Origin: Verrucomicrobiota bacterium
GTDB taxonomy: Bacteria; Verrucomicrobiota; Verrucomicrobiia; Limisphaerales; J093
Assembly (NCBI GenBank): GCA_003695015.1
Contig: RFJD01000441.1
Span: 1-8,650 of the forward strand
Length of the DNA stretch: 8,650 nt
Reading direction: 5' to 3'
Below, one piece after another: positions 1 to 5,862 of this stretch (positions are counted from its first letter, which is position 1; each line of letters opens with the position of its first letter). Made by a program: the position numbers and the translations under genes. The notes under the pieces were generated by a model. That model was not told the DNA's origin and did no database searches. It saw only the letters and a program-made list of their open reading frames with translations.

Positions 1-194
1 AGCTTGGCGGCGTCCAACCCCAGCAGCCCGGCCACCGCCGTCCAGTTCACCCCCTCGGGAGTCCGGCCGTCGGACTCGAATCGCCGCCATTGCCCGGCGT
101 CCACCCCGGCCGCGGCGGCCACTTGATCGAGCTCCAAGCCGGCATGCTGCCGGGCCTTGGCGACCACATCACCCGCGTGATCTTCCAGTTGCAT
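1..194 (-). CDS. XRE-type HTH domain protein, N-terminal fragment (left copy)
   Basis: The gene starts at the ATG complementary to 192-194 and runs off the left end after 64 codons. The visible protein begins MQLEDHAGDVVAKARQ. Residues about 12-60 look like an XRE/Cro-type helix-turn-helix: an Arg-rich first helix, a GLELDQVAAAAGV turn region, then QWRRFESDGRTP, matching the usual GVS-x-I-x-x-E-x-G-x-x-P pattern. No Shine-Dalgarno sequence is evident. It is divergent from the SDR gene (149 bp between starts). From memory, N-termini of this kind also precede a metallo-beta-lactamase-fold domain in some Verrucomicrobiota proteins. The rest of the gene is absent, so the full function is unknown. 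Confidence 0.7.
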   Translation of the reverse strand, partial: MQLEDHAGDVVAKARQHAGLELDQVAAAAGVDAGQWRRFESDGRTPEGVNWTAVAGLLGLDAAK

Positions 195-343
195 GGCGCC
201 GATGGTACGCCCGGCCCGCCCGGCGGCAAGTCCCGCCCGGGCACTGCGAGCCGACGAAGCCGGGGGGCTTGACGACTGTGGCAAAGTCTCGGAACCGCGT
301 TCGCCGGGCGCCTGCCAGCGAACGAGACCGCACAACGACGACC
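195..343. other. Divergent intergenic region between HTH and SDR genes (left copy)
   Basis: This 149-bp GC-rich spacer lies between divergent starts and must hold both promoters if both genes are transcribed from here. The only -35-like word seen is TTGACG at 269-274 towards the SDR gene, without a convincing -10 at 16-18 bp. No operator-like inverted repeat stands out. An in-frame TTG at 269 could extend the SDR protein by 25 residues, but that Arg/Thr-rich extension does not resemble the family. Confidence 0.4.
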
Positions 344-1120
344 ATGACGAACAACCAATCGCAGGATCCGTTCCGACTCGACGGGGAAGTGGCTTTGATC
401 ACCGGCGGCGGCAGCGGGCTGGGCTTCGGGATGGCTCGATGCCTCGCCCGCGCCGGCGCCCGGGTGGTGCTGGTGGGCCGGCGGGCTGACCGACTCGAAC
501 AAGCGGCCGGGGAAATCGGCCCGACCGCGAGTTGGGTGGCCCACGACGTGACCGAGCTGGACCGGGCCGGGGAACTCGTGGCCGAAGCCGCCCGCCAGGC
601 CGGCTCACCGGTGAGCATTCTCGTCAACAACGCCGGCATCCACCTGAAAAAACCGGCCGTGGACACCACGCCGGCCGAGTTCCAAGCGGTGTTGAACACC
701 CATTTGGTGGCGGCGCACGCCCTGACCCGGGCGGTCCTCCCCGGCATGATCGAACGCCGCCACGGGCACGTCCTGTTCACCGCCTCGATGGCCTCGTTGT
801 TCGGCGTGCCTTTCGTGGTCGCCTACTCGGCGGCCAAGACCGCGATGCTGGGCGTCGTCCGGACCCTGGCCGCGGAAGTCTCCGCCCACGGTGTCCGGGT
901 CAACGCCATCGCCCCGGGCTGGATTCAATCCGACATGCTCGACCAAGCCCTCGCGGGCGACCCCGCCCGCCGCGACCGCATCCTGACCCGCACACCGATG
1001 CGTCGGTTCGGCAACCCGGAGGACATCGGCCATGCCGCCGTGTTCCTCTCCTCCCCCGCCGCCCGGTTCATCACCGGTGCGGTCCTGCCGGTCGATGGCG
1101 GCGCGTCCATCGGGTTTTGA
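344..1120 (+). CDS. SDR-family NAD(P)-dependent oxidoreductase (left copy)
   Basis: This 258-residue classical short-chain dehydrogenase/reductase is of normal length for the family. A Rossmann dinucleotide-binding motif TGGGSGLG lies at residues 20-27, and an Asp-Val pair at 68-69 is positioned to contact adenine. NNAG is at 95-98. The catalytic tetrad is Asn118, Ser148, Tyr161 and Lys165 (YSAAK). APGW after the catalytic helix and a C-terminal PVDGG complete the pattern. GRR at 45-47, at the end of strand 2, hints at NADPH preference. It is closest in style to FabG or gluconate 5-dehydrogenase-like reductases, but the substrate cannot be read from sequence. The ATG at 344 is preferred over TTG at 269 because the SDR core starts a few residues later. 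No clear Shine-Dalgarno is present. It is convergent with the 70-residue gene. Confidence 0.92.
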   Translation: MTNNQSQDPFRLDGEVALITGGGSGLGFGMARCLARAGARVVLVGRRADRLEQAAGEIGPTASWVAHDVTELDRAGELVAEAARQAGSPVSILVNNAGIHLKKPAVDTTPAEFQAVLNTHLVAAHALTRAVLPGMIERRHGHVLFTASMASLFGVPFVVAYSAAKTAMLGVVRTLAAEVSAHGVRVNAIAPGWIQSDMLDQALAGDPARRDRILTRTPMRRFGNPEDIGHAAVFLSSPAARFITGAVLPVDGGASIGF

Positions 1121-1131
1121 ACACCCCCTCC

Positions 1132-1150
1132 ACGGGCCACCGAAGCCCGT
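1132..1150. terminator. Small hairpin between convergent genes, possible bidirectional terminator (left copy)
   Basis: ACGGGC at 1132-1137 pairs with GCCCGT at 1145-1150 around a 7-nt loop. It sits in the 32-bp gap between the SDR stop and the stop of the convergent 70-residue gene, where a shared terminator would be expected. No T-tract follows in either direction, so intrinsic termination is uncertain. Confidence 0.35.
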
Positions 1151-1152
1151 CG

Positions 1153-1365
1153 CTAACGTCTGCCGTCCCTCTTGAGGTACGTGATCCCGGTCATGGTCAG
1201 CAGAGGAAGCACGTGAACCAAGTCCTTGTCGTCGAACACGACCACGGCAGTCTTGCCCACAGCGACTTGGTATCGCTCCCGAACCCGGTACTTCATCCCG
1301 TCCGCCATCCGGATCTCGAATGGGATTCCCTCATCGATCGCGGTCTGAACCTGTTCCCGAGTCAT
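1153..1365 (-). CDS. Small conserved-looking hypothetical protein, 70 aa (left copy)
   Basis: The protein has 70 residues, starts MTREQVQTAIDEG and ends DGRR. It is a compact alternation of short predicted beta strands: IPFEIRMADGMKYRV, a QVAVGKTAVVVFDD strand pair, and a C-terminal LLTMTGITYL strand. The layout (helix, then PFEIRMADGxxYxV, then a KTAVVVFDD turn) resembles small all-beta proteins of about 70 residues common in Verrucomicrobiota and Planctomycetes with no assigned function; that likeness is from memory. There is no signal peptide or membrane segment. A 16-bp palindrome lies 7 nt upstream of the ATG and no Shine-Dalgarno is visible. The Lys/Asp-rich, balanced composition is unlike the Arg/Pro/Gly-rich shadow frames nearby, which supports real coding. 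Confidence 0.7.
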   Translation of the reverse strand: MTREQVQTAIDEGIPFEIRMADGMKYRVRERYQVAVGKTAVVVFDDKDLVHVLPLLTMTGITYLKRDGRR

Positions 1366-1372
1366 GCTTGGA

Positions 1373-1388
1373 CGGCATGATCATGCCG
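1373..1388. promoter_or_regulatory. 16-bp perfect palindrome upstream of the 70-aa gene (left copy)
   Basis: CGGCATGATCATGCCG is its own reverse complement. It ends 7 nt before the start codon of the small minus-strand gene, where a ribosome-binding site would normally lie. It could be an operator for a dimeric regulator or a short hairpin affecting translation; no known operator consensus is matched. Confidence 0.4.
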
Positions 1389-1520
1389 CTTTCCCCAGTC
1401 TGAAGCAAGCGAGCCAGACCGGGACACAGCCCCTCTCCCGGTTCAGGGACACGCCCTCTGGCCCCTGCCACGCCGAGCCACCGACAAACCAGCCGGCACA
1501 TTCCCCTCGCATGCTCCTGT

Positions 1521-1611
1521 GCCTCCCCTTCAGGGCTGACCATGGGGTTGCCCGATTCGAACCCCGGGCGTTGCCCGGGGCTGGCATTCCTCCGCCCCTT
1601 CGGGGCTCGGT
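1521..1611. repeat. REP-like GC-rich hairpin repeat (SPGQRPG type, left copy)
   Basis: Two strong stem-loops lie side by side: CCCCGGGC / GCCCGGGG with a 3-nt loop at 1562-1580, and GCCCC-TTC-GGGGC at 1594-1606. A weaker related hairpin (CCCC-TTC-AGGGC) lies near 1525-1536. Read on the minus strand, one frame gives RRNASPGQRPGF, a peptide I remember as a frequent false ORF product of intergenic repeats in Verrucomicrobiota. The element lies in the 272-bp gap downstream of the oxoamine synthase gene. The remaining gap holds no gene or motif I recognise. Confidence 0.65.
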
Positions 1612-1637
1612 CACACTCGCCGCGGCGGCATCTCGCC

Positions 1638-2810
1638 TCAGGGAGAGCTCGCAGCCGACCGCAGGCCCGAGGCCAAACCGCGTTCGAGCCGCCGGATGTC
1701 GCCCGGGGTGTGAGCCCTTGAGATGGCAAACCGGAACAACCCTCCCTGTTCGGTGCCAGGGTAGTTGGCCGGCTCGGCAAGGATGCCCTCCGCGGCCAGG
1801 GCGGATTGGATGGCGGCGGCCCGGGCAGACGAAGCGGCTCGCAAGCTCAAAACGGGTGTCGCGGTTTCCGGAACGGGCAGATCCAACCGGGCAAAAGCCC
1901 GTCGGGCGAGGGCGATCCTTTGCCTGAGTTGCGCCAACAACCCGTCCTCCCGCTGAAGCCATCGCACGGCAGCCAGCACTCCGGCGGCAGCGGGCAACGG
2001 TGGTGGGGTGCTGGCCCGGAAAAGGCGGCTTCGCCGGATGACTTCCTCCCGCAGCCAGGCCGGTCCCAGAATCACCCCGCCATGACCGCCCAGGGCCTTG
2101 CTGAGGCTGGCGGTGCGAATCAGCCGGGCATCCTCGACCACGGCGGCTCCGGCCGCCTCCGGCGTCCCGGCTCCGGTCGTTCCCAACACCCCCAGACCGT
2201 GGGCATCGTCCACCCACAACACACCATCCGGCGGCAGCACCTCCAAAAGCCCGGCCAGCGGCGCGACCTCCCCGGTGAGCGGGAACACCCCGTCGGTGAG
2301 AACCGCCACCCGCCCCCGCCGGCGGGACCGACGGAGGCGACGGCGGAGGTCGTCCGGATCGCGATGACGGAAGGTGCGGACCGACGCCTCGCCAAGCCGG
2401 GCGGCGTCGAACAAGGCCGGGTGAGCCTGTTCGTCGATCCAAACCGCCCCGACCCGACCCGCCAAGACCTGTGCCACGGCCAGGTTCGCCAAGTACCCGG
2501 CGCCGGTCAGGAGGGCGGTCGGACTGCGGGCAAAGGAGGTCAATGCCGCCTCCAACGCCTCGTAAAGCGGGTGGTTGCCGGTGGTGGTGCGGGAGGCGGC
2601 CACGCCGAGCCCGAACCGGGTAGCAGCCTCCCGGGCGGCCGCCGCCACGGCGGGATGGCGGCCCAGCCCCAGGTAGTCGCAACCGGCAAACTGAAGCCAC
2701 GTTCGGCCCGCGACCCGGACCCGCCGGCCATCGACCTTTTCCCTCGCGACGGGAAGCGGATCCGCAGGGAAGCTCACCGGTTCCGGGCTCAACGGGTCTC
2801 GGGAAACCAT
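1638..2810 (-). CDS. PLP-dependent alpha-oxoamine synthase, BioF/KBL-like (left copy)
   Basis: This 390-residue fold-type I PLP enzyme has the usual length for 8-amino-7-oxononanoate synthase and 2-amino-3-ketobutyrate CoA ligase relatives. These condense an acyl-CoA or acyl-ACP with an amino acid and release CO2. Visible landmarks are CDYLGLG at 44-50, SRTTTGNHPLYEALE at 73-87, His130 in DEQAHPALFDAARLG (ring-stacking position), DDAHGLGVLG at 201-210 with the Asp that contacts the pyridine nitrogen, and TASLSKALGGHGG at 233-245 with Lys238 as the PLP Schiff-base lysine. The start at the ATG complementary to 2808-2810 overlaps the upstream TPR gene by 22 nt, suggesting translational coupling. 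GGAGG lies 13 nt upstream. No bioA, bioB or bioD is nearby, so biotin, lipid or threonine-related roles remain open. Confidence 0.88.
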   Translation of the reverse strand: MVSRDPLSPEPVSFPADPLPVAREKVDGRRVRVAGRTWLQFAGCDYLGLGRHPAVAAAAREAATRFGLGVAASRTTTGNHPLYEALEAALTSFARSPTALLTGAGYLANLAVAQVLAGRVGAVWIDEQAHPALFDAARLGEASVRTFRHRDPDDLRRRLRRSRRRGRVAVLTDGVFPLTGEVAPLAGLLEVLPPDGVLWVDDAHGLGVLGTTGAGTPEAAGAAVVEDARLIRTASLSKALGGHGGVILGPAWLREEVIRRSRLFRASTPPPLPAAAGVLAAVRWLQREDGLLAQLRQRIALARRAFARLDLPVPETATPVLSLRAASSARAAAIQSALAAEGILAEPANYPGTEQGGLFRFAISRAHTPGDIRRLERGLASGLRSAASSP

Positions 2811-3565
2811 GCGTGAATCTGCACCTCCGCCCTCGCCCAGCGACGGTCCCAATCCGCCCAACTCCAGGCCCACCGCGGCCCGACAAAGCGATCCCGCGCT
2901 TGTGGGAGCAGGGCTAGCATCGCGCGGTAATCCTCCAGCGCGCCCTCCTTCTCCCGCCACTGGATGCGCGTTTCCAACCGGTTGAGCCGGTTTTCCGGGT
3001 ACCCGGGCGCCCGATCGAGGGCGGCGTCCAGGTGTCGGCGCGCCTTCTTGCGGCTGCCCACGCTCAACGGCCAACCCGGCGCGTCCCGGTAGAGCAGACC
3101 GAGCGTGCGGTCCGGCCCCGCAAAATCGAAGCCCGGATCCAGCTCGCGCGCCCGCAGGAGGTGGCTTTCCATCTCCCGGACCAGAGGAAGGGCCCCGAGG
3201 GTCTTGGTCTCGGCCAGCCGCCCGAGATTGAGCGCCAAGTAGTAATGGGCCGGCGCGTTGGTGGCACACCGCTCGATCACCGCCCGGGCGGCCTCGATAC
3301 CCTCCTCCGCCAGCCGGCCGCGGGCGGCCTTGTCCGGCGCGAACTCGGCGGCGTCGAAACAGGCCCGGGCCAGTTGCCAGCCGGCTTCGGACGAGGCCGT
3401 GGCCGCGTCCCATCGCGCCCGACACTCCTCCAGCGCCCGGGTCGCCCGCCGGGCGGCCACCGCGGCCGGATCCTCCCCGGCGGCCGGAACTGCGCCCGCC
3501 ACGCAGACCAGCACCAACAGCTTCAGCAGCCGTTTTGCCGTCGGGAATTCCCGTTTGCCATGCAT
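2789..3565 (-). CDS. Secreted TPR / TatT-like protein (left copy)
   Basis: The protein has 258 residues. An N-terminal signal peptide is clear: basic KREFPTAKR, hydrophobic LLKLLVLVCVAGAVPA, and a likely cleavage near VPA-AGED at about residue 28. The Cys in the core lacks a proper lipobox, so it is probably periplasmic rather than a lipoprotein. The rest is alpha-helical with TPR-like pairs. APAHYYLALNLGRLAE is at about 104-119. LGLLYRDAPGWPLSVGSRKKARRHLDAALDRAPGYPENRL follows at about 154-193 (cited in parts as LGLLYRDAPGWP and SVGSRKKARRHL). The last block resembles the TatT (TRAP transporter-associated T) helical family, but no TRAP genes are present. It is the first gene of a pair with the oxoamine synthase, and divergent from the lipoprotein gene with about 25 bp between starts. 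Confidence 0.8.
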   Translation of the reverse strand: MHGKREFPTAKRLLKLLVLVCVAGAVPAAGEDPAAVAARRATRALEECRARWDAATASSEAGWQLARACFDAAEFAPDKAARGRLAEEGIEAARAVIERCATNAPAHYYLALNLGRLAETKTLGALPLVREMESHLLRARELDPGFDFAGPDRTLGLLYRDAPGWPLSVGSRKKARRHLDAALDRAPGYPENRLNRLETRIQWREKEGALEDYRAMLALLPQARDRFVGPRWAWSWADWDRRWARAEVQIHAWFPETR

Positions 3566-3567
3566 GG
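3558..3567. promoter_or_regulatory. 10-bp palindrome carrying two opposing ATGs (left copy)
   Basis: CCATGCATGG contains the start codon of the TPR gene on the minus strand (3563-3565) and a possible ATG at 3564 for the lipoprotein on the plus strand. The gap between the divergent genes is about 25 bp with the GTG start, too short for two ordinary promoters, so at least one promoter must lie inside the opposite gene. Confidence 0.35.
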
Positions 3568-3590
3568 ATTCGTGCCTGATACTGCGCGCC

Positions 3591-3797
3591 GTGAAAGGCT
3601 ACCGGCGAGGGTGGTTGCTGGCAATGCTGGCGGCGGGCGTGCTGCTCGTCACCGGTTGCGGCGGTTTCACCGCCAGCCCCAGCATCTCGCCGGCGACGTT
3701 CCTGCTGCCGGGCCTGGGTCAGGCCAACCCGGCGGAAGCCGCGCCCACCCCGGCTCCGGAGCCGCCGGTGACCGCCGAGGTGGCCTTGGTCCGTTGA
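3591..3797 (+). CDS. Small lipoprotein, 68 aa (left copy)
   Basis: Starting at the GTG at 3591, the product begins MKGYRRGWLLAMLAAGVLL followed by VTGC: a short basic n-region, hydrophobic core and lipobox LVTGC with the lipidated Cys at residue 23. The mature part is about 46 residues, with SISPATFLLPGLGQ and a Pro/Ala-rich tail. I recall similar tiny lipoproteins with SPASFLLPGL in Verrucomicrobiota; the function is unknown. An in-frame ATG at 3564 would add nine residues and overlap the start of the divergent TPR gene, giving an unusually long n-region, so the GTG is preferred. The HpnH-like gene begins 15 bp downstream, implying co-transcription. No Shine-Dalgarno is seen. Confidence 0.72.
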   Translation: MKGYRRGWLLAMLAAGVLLVTGCGGFTASPSISPATFLLPGLGQANPAEAAPTPAPEPPVTAEVALVR

Positions 3798-3812
3798 CCC
3801 CGAATTCGTGCC

Positions 3813-4448
3813 ATGCGTTTTCCGTTTGTTTTGTCGGCCAAGATTGCAGCGCACATCGTGAAGCATAAGCTGAAGCGAACTCCGCGATTCGCGATGGTTC
3901 TGCAATTGGAGCCCCTCCACACCTGCAATCTCAGTTGCACCGGCTGCGGCCGCATCCGCGAGTACTCGACCAGCCTCAAGGACATGGTCCCGCTGGAGAA
4001 GTGCCTCGCCGCCGCCGCCGAGTGCGACGCGCCGATGGTCTCGATCTGCGGGGGCGAACCGCTCATCTACCCGCACATCGAGGAGCTGGTGCAGGGGCTG
4101 CTGGCCCAGAAACGGATCGTGTACATCTGCACCAACGGCGTCTTCATGCGGCGCAAACTGGTCGATTACCTCGCCTCCGTTTACGACCCGGGCCGGGAGC
4201 CGTTACTCAAGGAGCTTTTGGCCGAGGGGCTCATCACCGAGGCCCAGGCGGCGACGATTCGCAAAGGCCGCGCGAACGGCAAGCCGGTCATCGCCCCCAC
4301 CAAGTGGCTGTACTGGAACGTCCACGTGGACGTTCCAGTACAGCCACTTGGTGGGGGCGATGACCGGCTTGCCGTTCGCGCGGCCTTTGCGAATCGTCGC
4401 CGCCTGGGCCTCGGTGATGAGCCCCTCGGCCAAAAGCTCCTTGAGTAA
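3813..4448 (+). CDS. hpnH: HpnH-like radical SAM protein, truncated by the fold point with a chimeric tail (left copy)
   Basis: Residues 1-173 (to 4331) are genuine. They carry the radical SAM cluster motif Cys38-x3-Cys42-x2-Cys45 (CNLSCTGC), GGEPL at 80-84 (SAM binding) and ICTNGVFM at 105-112. The order MVLQLEPLHTCNLSC, SICGGEPL, CTNG, NVHVD fits HpnH, which adds the 5'-deoxyadenosyl group of SAM to diploptene to make adenosylhopane, the first hopanoid side-chain step. About 40 residues (roughly 118-164) are inserted between CTNG and NVHVD relative to proteobacterial HpnH as I remember it. Family length is about 330-380 residues, so the C-terminal half is missing. Residues 174-211 read through the mirrored arm and are not biological. 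No other hopanoid gene is visible. Alternative: another radical SAM enzyme of the same subfamily. Confidence 0.8.
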   Translation: MRFPFVLSAKIAAHIVKHKLKRTPRFAMVLQLEPLHTCNLSCTGCGRIREYSTSLKDMVPLEKCLAAAAECDAPMVSICGGEPLIYPHIEELVQGLLAQKRIVYICTNGVFMRRKLVDYLASVYDPGREPLLKELLAEGLITEAQAATIRKGRANGKPVIAPTKWLYWNVHVDVPVQPLGGGDDRLAVRAAFANRRRLGLGDEPLGQKLLE

Positions 4449-4838
4449 CGGCTCCCGGCCCGGGTCGTAAACGGAGGCGAGGTAATCGACCAGTTTGCGC
4501 CGCATGAAGACGCCGTTGGTGCAGATGTACACGATCCGTTTCTGGGCCAGCAGCCCCTGCACCAGCTCCTCGATGTGCGGGTAGATGAGCGGTTCGCCCC
4601 CGCAGATCGAGACCATCGGCGCGTCGCACTCGGCGGCGGCGGCGAGGCACTTCTCCAGCGGGACCATGTCCTTGAGGCTGGTCGAGTACTCGCGGATGCG
4701 GCCGCAGCCGGTGCAACTGAGATTGCAGGTGTGGAGGGGCTCCAATTGCAGAACCATCGCGAATCGCGGAGTTCGCTTCAGCTTATGCTTCACGATGTGC
4801 GCTGCAATCTTGGCCGACAAAACAAACGGAAAACGCAT
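4203..4838 (-). CDS. hpnH: HpnH-like radical SAM protein, truncated by the fold point with a chimeric tail (right copy)
   Basis: This is the mirror image of the plus-strand copy. The start codon is complementary to 4836-4838, and the genuine part ends at 4320 after the VHVD codons. It has the same Cys38/Cys42/Cys45 iron-sulphur motif and GGEPL, and the same 38-residue meaningless tail read from the opposite arm (4203-4319). The two copies face each other tail to tail and overlap for 246 nt, which only happens because the arms are mirror images. Neither copy encodes the C-terminal half of the enzyme, including the Cys-rich end typical of HpnH. In the genome there should be one intact gene whose 3' half lies outside this contig. 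The role is probably hopanoid adenosylation, inferred from family motifs only. Confidence 0.8.
   Translation of the reverse strand: MRFPFVLSAKIAAHIVKHKLKRTPRFAMVLQLEPLHTCNLSCTGCGRIREYSTSLKDMVPLEKCLAAAAECDAPMVSICGGEPLIYPHIEELVQGLLAQKRIVYICTNGVFMRRKLVDYLASVYDPGREPLLKELLAEGLITEAQAATIRKGRANGKPVIAPTKWLYWNVHVDVPVQPLGGGDDRLAVRAAFANRRRLGLGDEPLGQKLLE
4319..4332. repeat. Natural short palindrome at the fold point
   Basis: The arms meet within CGTCCACGTGGACG. In the reading frame of the HpnH-like gene, 4320-4331 is GTC CAC GTG GAC, encoding Val-His-Val-Asp. HpnH-type proteins have a VH(L/V)DG motif here, so these 12 bases are expected in the genuine gene and are palindromic by themselves. A real gene should continue with a Gly codon (GGN). 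The base after GACG is instead T, already the mirrored arm. The junction therefore coincides with a pre-existing microhomology able to prime a fold-back or confuse an assembler. Confidence 0.8.
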
Positions 4839-4853
4839 GGCACGAATTCGGGG

Positions 4854-5060
4854 TCAACGGACCAAGGCCACCTCGGCGGTCACCGGCGGCTCCGGAGCCG
4901 GGGTGGGCGCGGCTTCCGCCGGGTTGGCCTGACCCAGGCCCGGCAGCAGGAACGTCGCCGGCGAGATGCTGGGGCTGGCGGTGAAACCGCCGCAACCGGT
5001 GACGAGCAGCACGCCCGCCGCCAGCATTGCCAGCAACCACCCTCGCCGGTAGCCTTTCAC
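4854..5060 (-). CDS. Small lipoprotein, 68 aa (right copy)
   Basis: This is the mirror copy, read from a GTG complementary to 5058-5060. It has a type II signal peptide (KGYRR n-region, AMLAAGVLL core, lipobox LVTGC with Cys23), then a short mature region with SISPATFLLPGLGQ and a Pro/Ala-rich tail ending EVALVR. It lies 15 bp upstream of the HpnH-like gene on the same strand, so the two probably form an operon. It is divergent from the TPR gene at 5086. The lipid anchor predicts attachment to the inner or outer membrane; no enzymatic motif is present. The main uncertainty is the start (GTG or the ATG nine codons upstream) and the unknown function. Confidence 0.72.
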   Translation of the reverse strand: MKGYRRGWLLAMLAAGVLLVTGCGGFTASPSISPATFLLPGLGQANPAEAAPTPAPEPPVTAEVALVR

Positions 5061-5083
5061 GGCGCGCAGTATCAGGCACGAAT

Positions 5084-5093
5084 CCATGCATGG
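5084..5093. promoter_or_regulatory. 10-bp palindrome carrying two opposing ATGs (right copy)
   Basis: CCATGCATGG at the start of the plus-strand TPR gene (ATG 5086-5088). The opposing ATG could in principle start the lipoprotein gene. It is the mirror of 3558-3567. Confidence 0.35.
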
Positions 5094-5862
5094 CAAACGG
5101 GAATTCCCGACGGCAAAACGGCTGCTGAAGCTGTTGGTGCTGGTCTGCGTGGCGGGCGCAGTTCCGGCCGCCGGGGAGGATCCGGCCGCGGTGGCCGCCC
5201 GGCGGGCGACCCGGGCGCTGGAGGAGTGTCGGGCGCGATGGGACGCGGCCACGGCCTCGTCCGAAGCCGGCTGGCAACTGGCCCGGGCCTGTTTCGACGC
5301 CGCCGAGTTCGCGCCGGACAAGGCCGCCCGCGGCCGGCTGGCGGAGGAGGGTATCGAGGCCGCCCGGGCGGTGATCGAGCGGTGTGCCACCAACGCGCCG
5401 GCCCATTACTACTTGGCGCTCAATCTCGGGCGGCTGGCCGAGACCAAGACCCTCGGGGCCCTTCCTCTGGTCCGGGAGATGGAAAGCCACCTCCTGCGGG
5501 CGCGCGAGCTGGATCCGGGCTTCGATTTTGCGGGGCCGGACCGCACGCTCGGTCTGCTCTACCGGGACGCGCCGGGTTGGCCGTTGAGCGTGGGCAGCCG
5601 CAAGAAGGCGCGCCGACACCTGGACGCCGCCCTCGATCGGGCGCCCGGGTACCCGGAAAACCGGCTCAACCGGTTGGAAACGCGCATCCAGTGGCGGGAG
5701 AAGGAGGGCGCGCTGGAGGATTACCGCGCGATGCTAGCCCTGCTCCCACAAGCGCGGGATCGCTTTGTCGGGCCGCGGTGGGCCTGGAGTTGGGCGGATT
5801 GGGACCGTCGCTGGGCGAGGGCGGAGGTGCAGATTCACGCATGGTTTCCCGAGACCCGTTGA
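5086..5862 (+). CDS. Secreted TPR / TatT-like protein (right copy)
   Basis: This is the mirror copy of the 258-residue exported helical protein. The Sec signal peptide occupies about residues 1-28. The mature region has Ala/Arg-rich amphipathic helices, two TPR-like units around residues 104-195, and a Trp-rich C-terminus (WAWSWADWDRRW). The block GLLYRDAPGWPLSVGSRKKA corresponds to the part of TatT-like proteins where a Gly/Pro turn precedes a repeat helix. A role as a periplasmic scaffold or ligand-binding helper is inference only. Its last 22 nt overlap the start of the oxoamine synthase gene, so the two are probably translated from one mRNA. The ATG at 5086 gives a complete signal peptide; a second ATG at 5090 is out of frame. 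Confidence 0.8.
   Translation: MHGKREFPTAKRLLKLLVLVCVAGAVPAAGEDPAAVAARRATRALEECRARWDAATASSEAGWQLARACFDAAEFAPDKAARGRLAEEGIEAARAVIERCATNAPAHYYLALNLGRLAETKTLGALPLVREMESHLLRARELDPGFDFAGPDRTLGLLYRDAPGWPLSVGSRKKARRHLDAALDRAPGYPENRLNRLETRIQWREKEGALEDYRAMLALLPQARDRFVGPRWAWSWADWDRRWARAEVQIHAWFPETR

Noticed and set aside
269..343. 25-residue N-terminal extension of the SDR from a TTG start
   Set aside because: The Arg/Thr-rich extension is unlike the family, and an ATG at 344 lies just before the conserved core.
4332..4448. C-terminal 38 residues of the truncated HpnH-like frame as a novel domain
   Set aside because: They are simply the antisense of the gene's own preceding codons read through the fold point.
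4203..4448. Two convergent hpnH genes forming a regulated overlapping pair
   Set aside because: The overlap is created by the mirror symmetry; both copies are the same truncated gene.
5086..5862. TRAP transporter component assignment for the TPR protein
   Set aside because: Similarity to TatT is limited to one helical block, and no TRAP transporter genes are present, so only a TatT-like description is given.
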